Origin: NIOZ-UU13 sp041862635
GTDB taxonomy: Bacteria; Planctomycetota; Phycisphaerae; Sedimentisphaerales; Anaerobacaceae
Reading direction: 5' to 3'
Length of the DNA: 5,935 bases
Assembly: GCA_041862635.1 (NCBI GenBank)
Contig: JBGVTO010000224.1
Location: 1-5,935, forward strand
The notes beneath the pieces were generated by a model, which saw only the letters and a program-made list of their open reading frames with translations, made no database searches and was not told the origin of the DNA. The position numbers and the translations under genes are program-made. Position 1 is the first letter of the stretch, and each line of letters starts with the position of its first letter. Shown here piece by piece: positions 4,747-5,935 of the stretch.

Positions 4747-4761
4747 CTTCACACTAACGGT

Positions 4762-5935
4762 TTAATACATTCCACCGCCCGGCGGCGCCGGAGGCATCTC
4801 CTTCTTTTCAGGAATCTCGCTGACTATTGCATCAGTCGTCAGCAGCAGTGAAGCAATAGATGCGCCGTTCTGCAGTGCAACCCTTTCGACTTTCGTCGGC
4901 ACAATCACGCCGAACTTGGCCATATCACCGTATTGCTTGCGCAGCGCATCGTAGCCGAAGTTCTTTTCCTTGCTGTCCATAACTTTCTGTGCCACAATTG
5001 AACCGTCCAGCCCTGCGTTCTCGGCGATTTGTTTGATCGGTGCTACCAGCGCTCTTCGAACTATATCAACACCTATCTTTGCATCCCCCGAGGTCTTGAC
5101 TTTATCCAGCGCCGGCAAAGCTCTGAGCATTGGCACACCACCTCCGGGCAGGATACCTTCTTCAACCGCCGCCCGGCAGGCGTGCAGCGCATCCTCAACG
5201 CGTGCCTTCTTTTCCTTCATCTCCGCCTCAGTCGCAGCTCCAACATTAATCTGGGCCACACCGCCGGCCAATTTCGCCAACCTCTCCTGCAGTTTTTCAA
5301 TATCATAATCGCTGGTGGAGTTATCAATCTCGTTCTTAATTTGTTCGATTCTGCCCGTGATGGCTTCGGTGCTTCCGCCGCCTTCAATAATGGTGGTTGC
5401 GTCCTTGTCGATAGTAACGCGTTTGGCCCTTCCAAGCTGCCGCAGCTCGATGTTTTCTAACTGAAGCCCCAGGTCCTCGAAAATGGCCTCACCACCGGTC
5501 AGAGTTGCAATGTCACTAAGCAGTGCTTTTCGCCTGTCACCAAATCCGGGTGCTTTGACAGCCGCCACCTGCAGTATTCCCCGCAGTTTATTGACAACCA
5601 GCGTAGCCAGCGCCTCGCCCTCAACGTCCTCGGCAATAACCAGCAGGGGCCTGCCTTGCTTGGCTACCTTCTCGAGCAGTGGAACAAGCGATTTTACTGA
5701 GCTTATCTTCTTCTCGTGCACCAGAATATATGGCTTTTCCAGCACTACTGTCATATTCTGCAGATTGTTAATAAAGTGCGGGCTAAGGTATCCTTTGTCG
5801 AACTGCATACCTTCGACTAATTCGACGGTTGTTTCCAGTGATTGGCCCTCTTCAACGGTGATGACGCCGTCTTTGCCGACCTTGTTCATCGCCTCAGCTA
5901 ACTTTTTGCCGATTTCCTCGTCCTGGTTCGCCGAG
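4762..5935 (-). CDS. groEL: Chaperonin GroEL (partial, N-terminal ~150 residues off window)
   Basis: ATP-driven 60-kDa chaperonin subunit that forms the double-ring folding chamber in the cytoplasm with GroES. The frame is open to the right edge, giving 390 residues; the first complete codons read ANQDEEIGKKLAEAMNKVGK, so the methionine at 5887-5889 is internal and not a start. Visible parts are VGKDGVITVEEG, the apical domain with EGMQFDKGYLSPHFI, AEDVEGEALATLVVN and VKAPGFGDRRKA, then TSDYDIEKLQERLAKLAGGV and EMKEKKARVEDALHA, whose Asp matches the ATP-hydrolysis residue Asp398 of E. coli, and LPGGGV. Near the C-terminus, GVIVPTKVERVAL has Val (codon 4900-4902) where E. coli has the nucleotide-contacting Asp495. 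The tail ends PPAPPGGGMY rather than in Gly-Gly-Met repeats, a form I associate with planctomycetes. groES and the promoter would lie beyond the right edge. Confidence 0.97.
   Translation of the reverse strand, partial: SANQDEEIGKKLAEAMNKVGKDGVITVEEGQSLETTVELVEGMQFDKGYLSPHFINNLQNMTVVLEKPYILVHEKKISSVKSLVPLLEKVAKQGRPLLVIAEDVEGEALATLVVNKLRGILQVAAVKAPGFGDRRKALLSDIATLTGGEAIFEDLGLQLENIELRQLGRAKRVTIDKDATTIIEGGGSTEAITGRIEQIKNEIDNSTSDYDIEKLQERLAKLAGGVAQINVGAATEAEMKEKKARVEDALHACRAAVEEGILPGGGVPMLRALPALDKVKTSGDAKIGVDIVRRALVAPIKQIAENAGLDGSIVAQKVMDSKEKNFGYDALRKQYGDMAKFGVIVPTKVERVALQNGASIASLLLTTDAIVSEIPEKKEMPPAPPGGGMY

Noticed and set aside
4970..5460. Plus-strand frames opposite groEL
   Set aside because: These are antisense shadows of an unambiguous groEL.
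5887..5889. ATG as the groEL start
   Set aside because: The frame stays open to the window edge with typical GroEL sequence upstream, so this methionine is internal.

Overview
The window reads as chromosomal DNA from a free-living bacterium, most likely a planctomycete of the Phycisphaerae type. This is an inference from protein flavour (a GroEL tail ending GGGMY instead of Gly-Gly-Met repeats, and the style of the MurF, MraY and CBS proteins), from the scarcity of Shine-Dalgarno sites, and from spacers filled with short degenerate repeats. No rRNA or other phylogenetic marker is present, so the assignment is tentative.

Layout: (1) 1-460, minus strand: a toxin-first HigB-HigA type toxin-antitoxin operon with a near-consensus promoter; the antitoxin runs off the left edge. 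(2) 590-847, minus strand: an 85-aa protein of unknown function whose promoter overlaps a divergent promoter facing murF. (3) 930-3677, plus strand: murF and mraY, consecutive steps of peptidoglycan precursor synthesis (UDP-MurNAc-pentapeptide formation, then its transfer to undecaprenyl phosphate to give lipid I). The usual neighbours murE and murD are not beside them. (4) 3824-4228, plus strand: a stand-alone two-CBS-domain protein with its own good ribosome binding site. (5) 4244-4525, minus strand: a small two-helix membrane protein of unknown function, convergent with the CBS gene. (6) 4526-4761: a spacer holding a large repeat-rich inverted repeat. (7) 4762-5935, minus strand: the C-terminal 390 residues of GroEL, cut by the right edge.

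The most unusual element is a roughly 132-bp insertion inside murF (about 2145-2276). It contains two strong hairpins, keeps the reading frame, and adds about 44 low-complexity residues between two conserved parts of the C-terminal domain. It resembles in principle the intragenic palindromic elements known from Rickettsia. Other points of note are two minus-strand genes whose predicted promoters leave almost no 5' leader, a 14-bp tandem repeat that abuts the mraY start codon, and a ~190-bp inverted repeat downstream of groEL. The genes themselves are mostly housekeeping. No CRISPR array, tRNA, rRNA, insertion sequence or transposase was seen.
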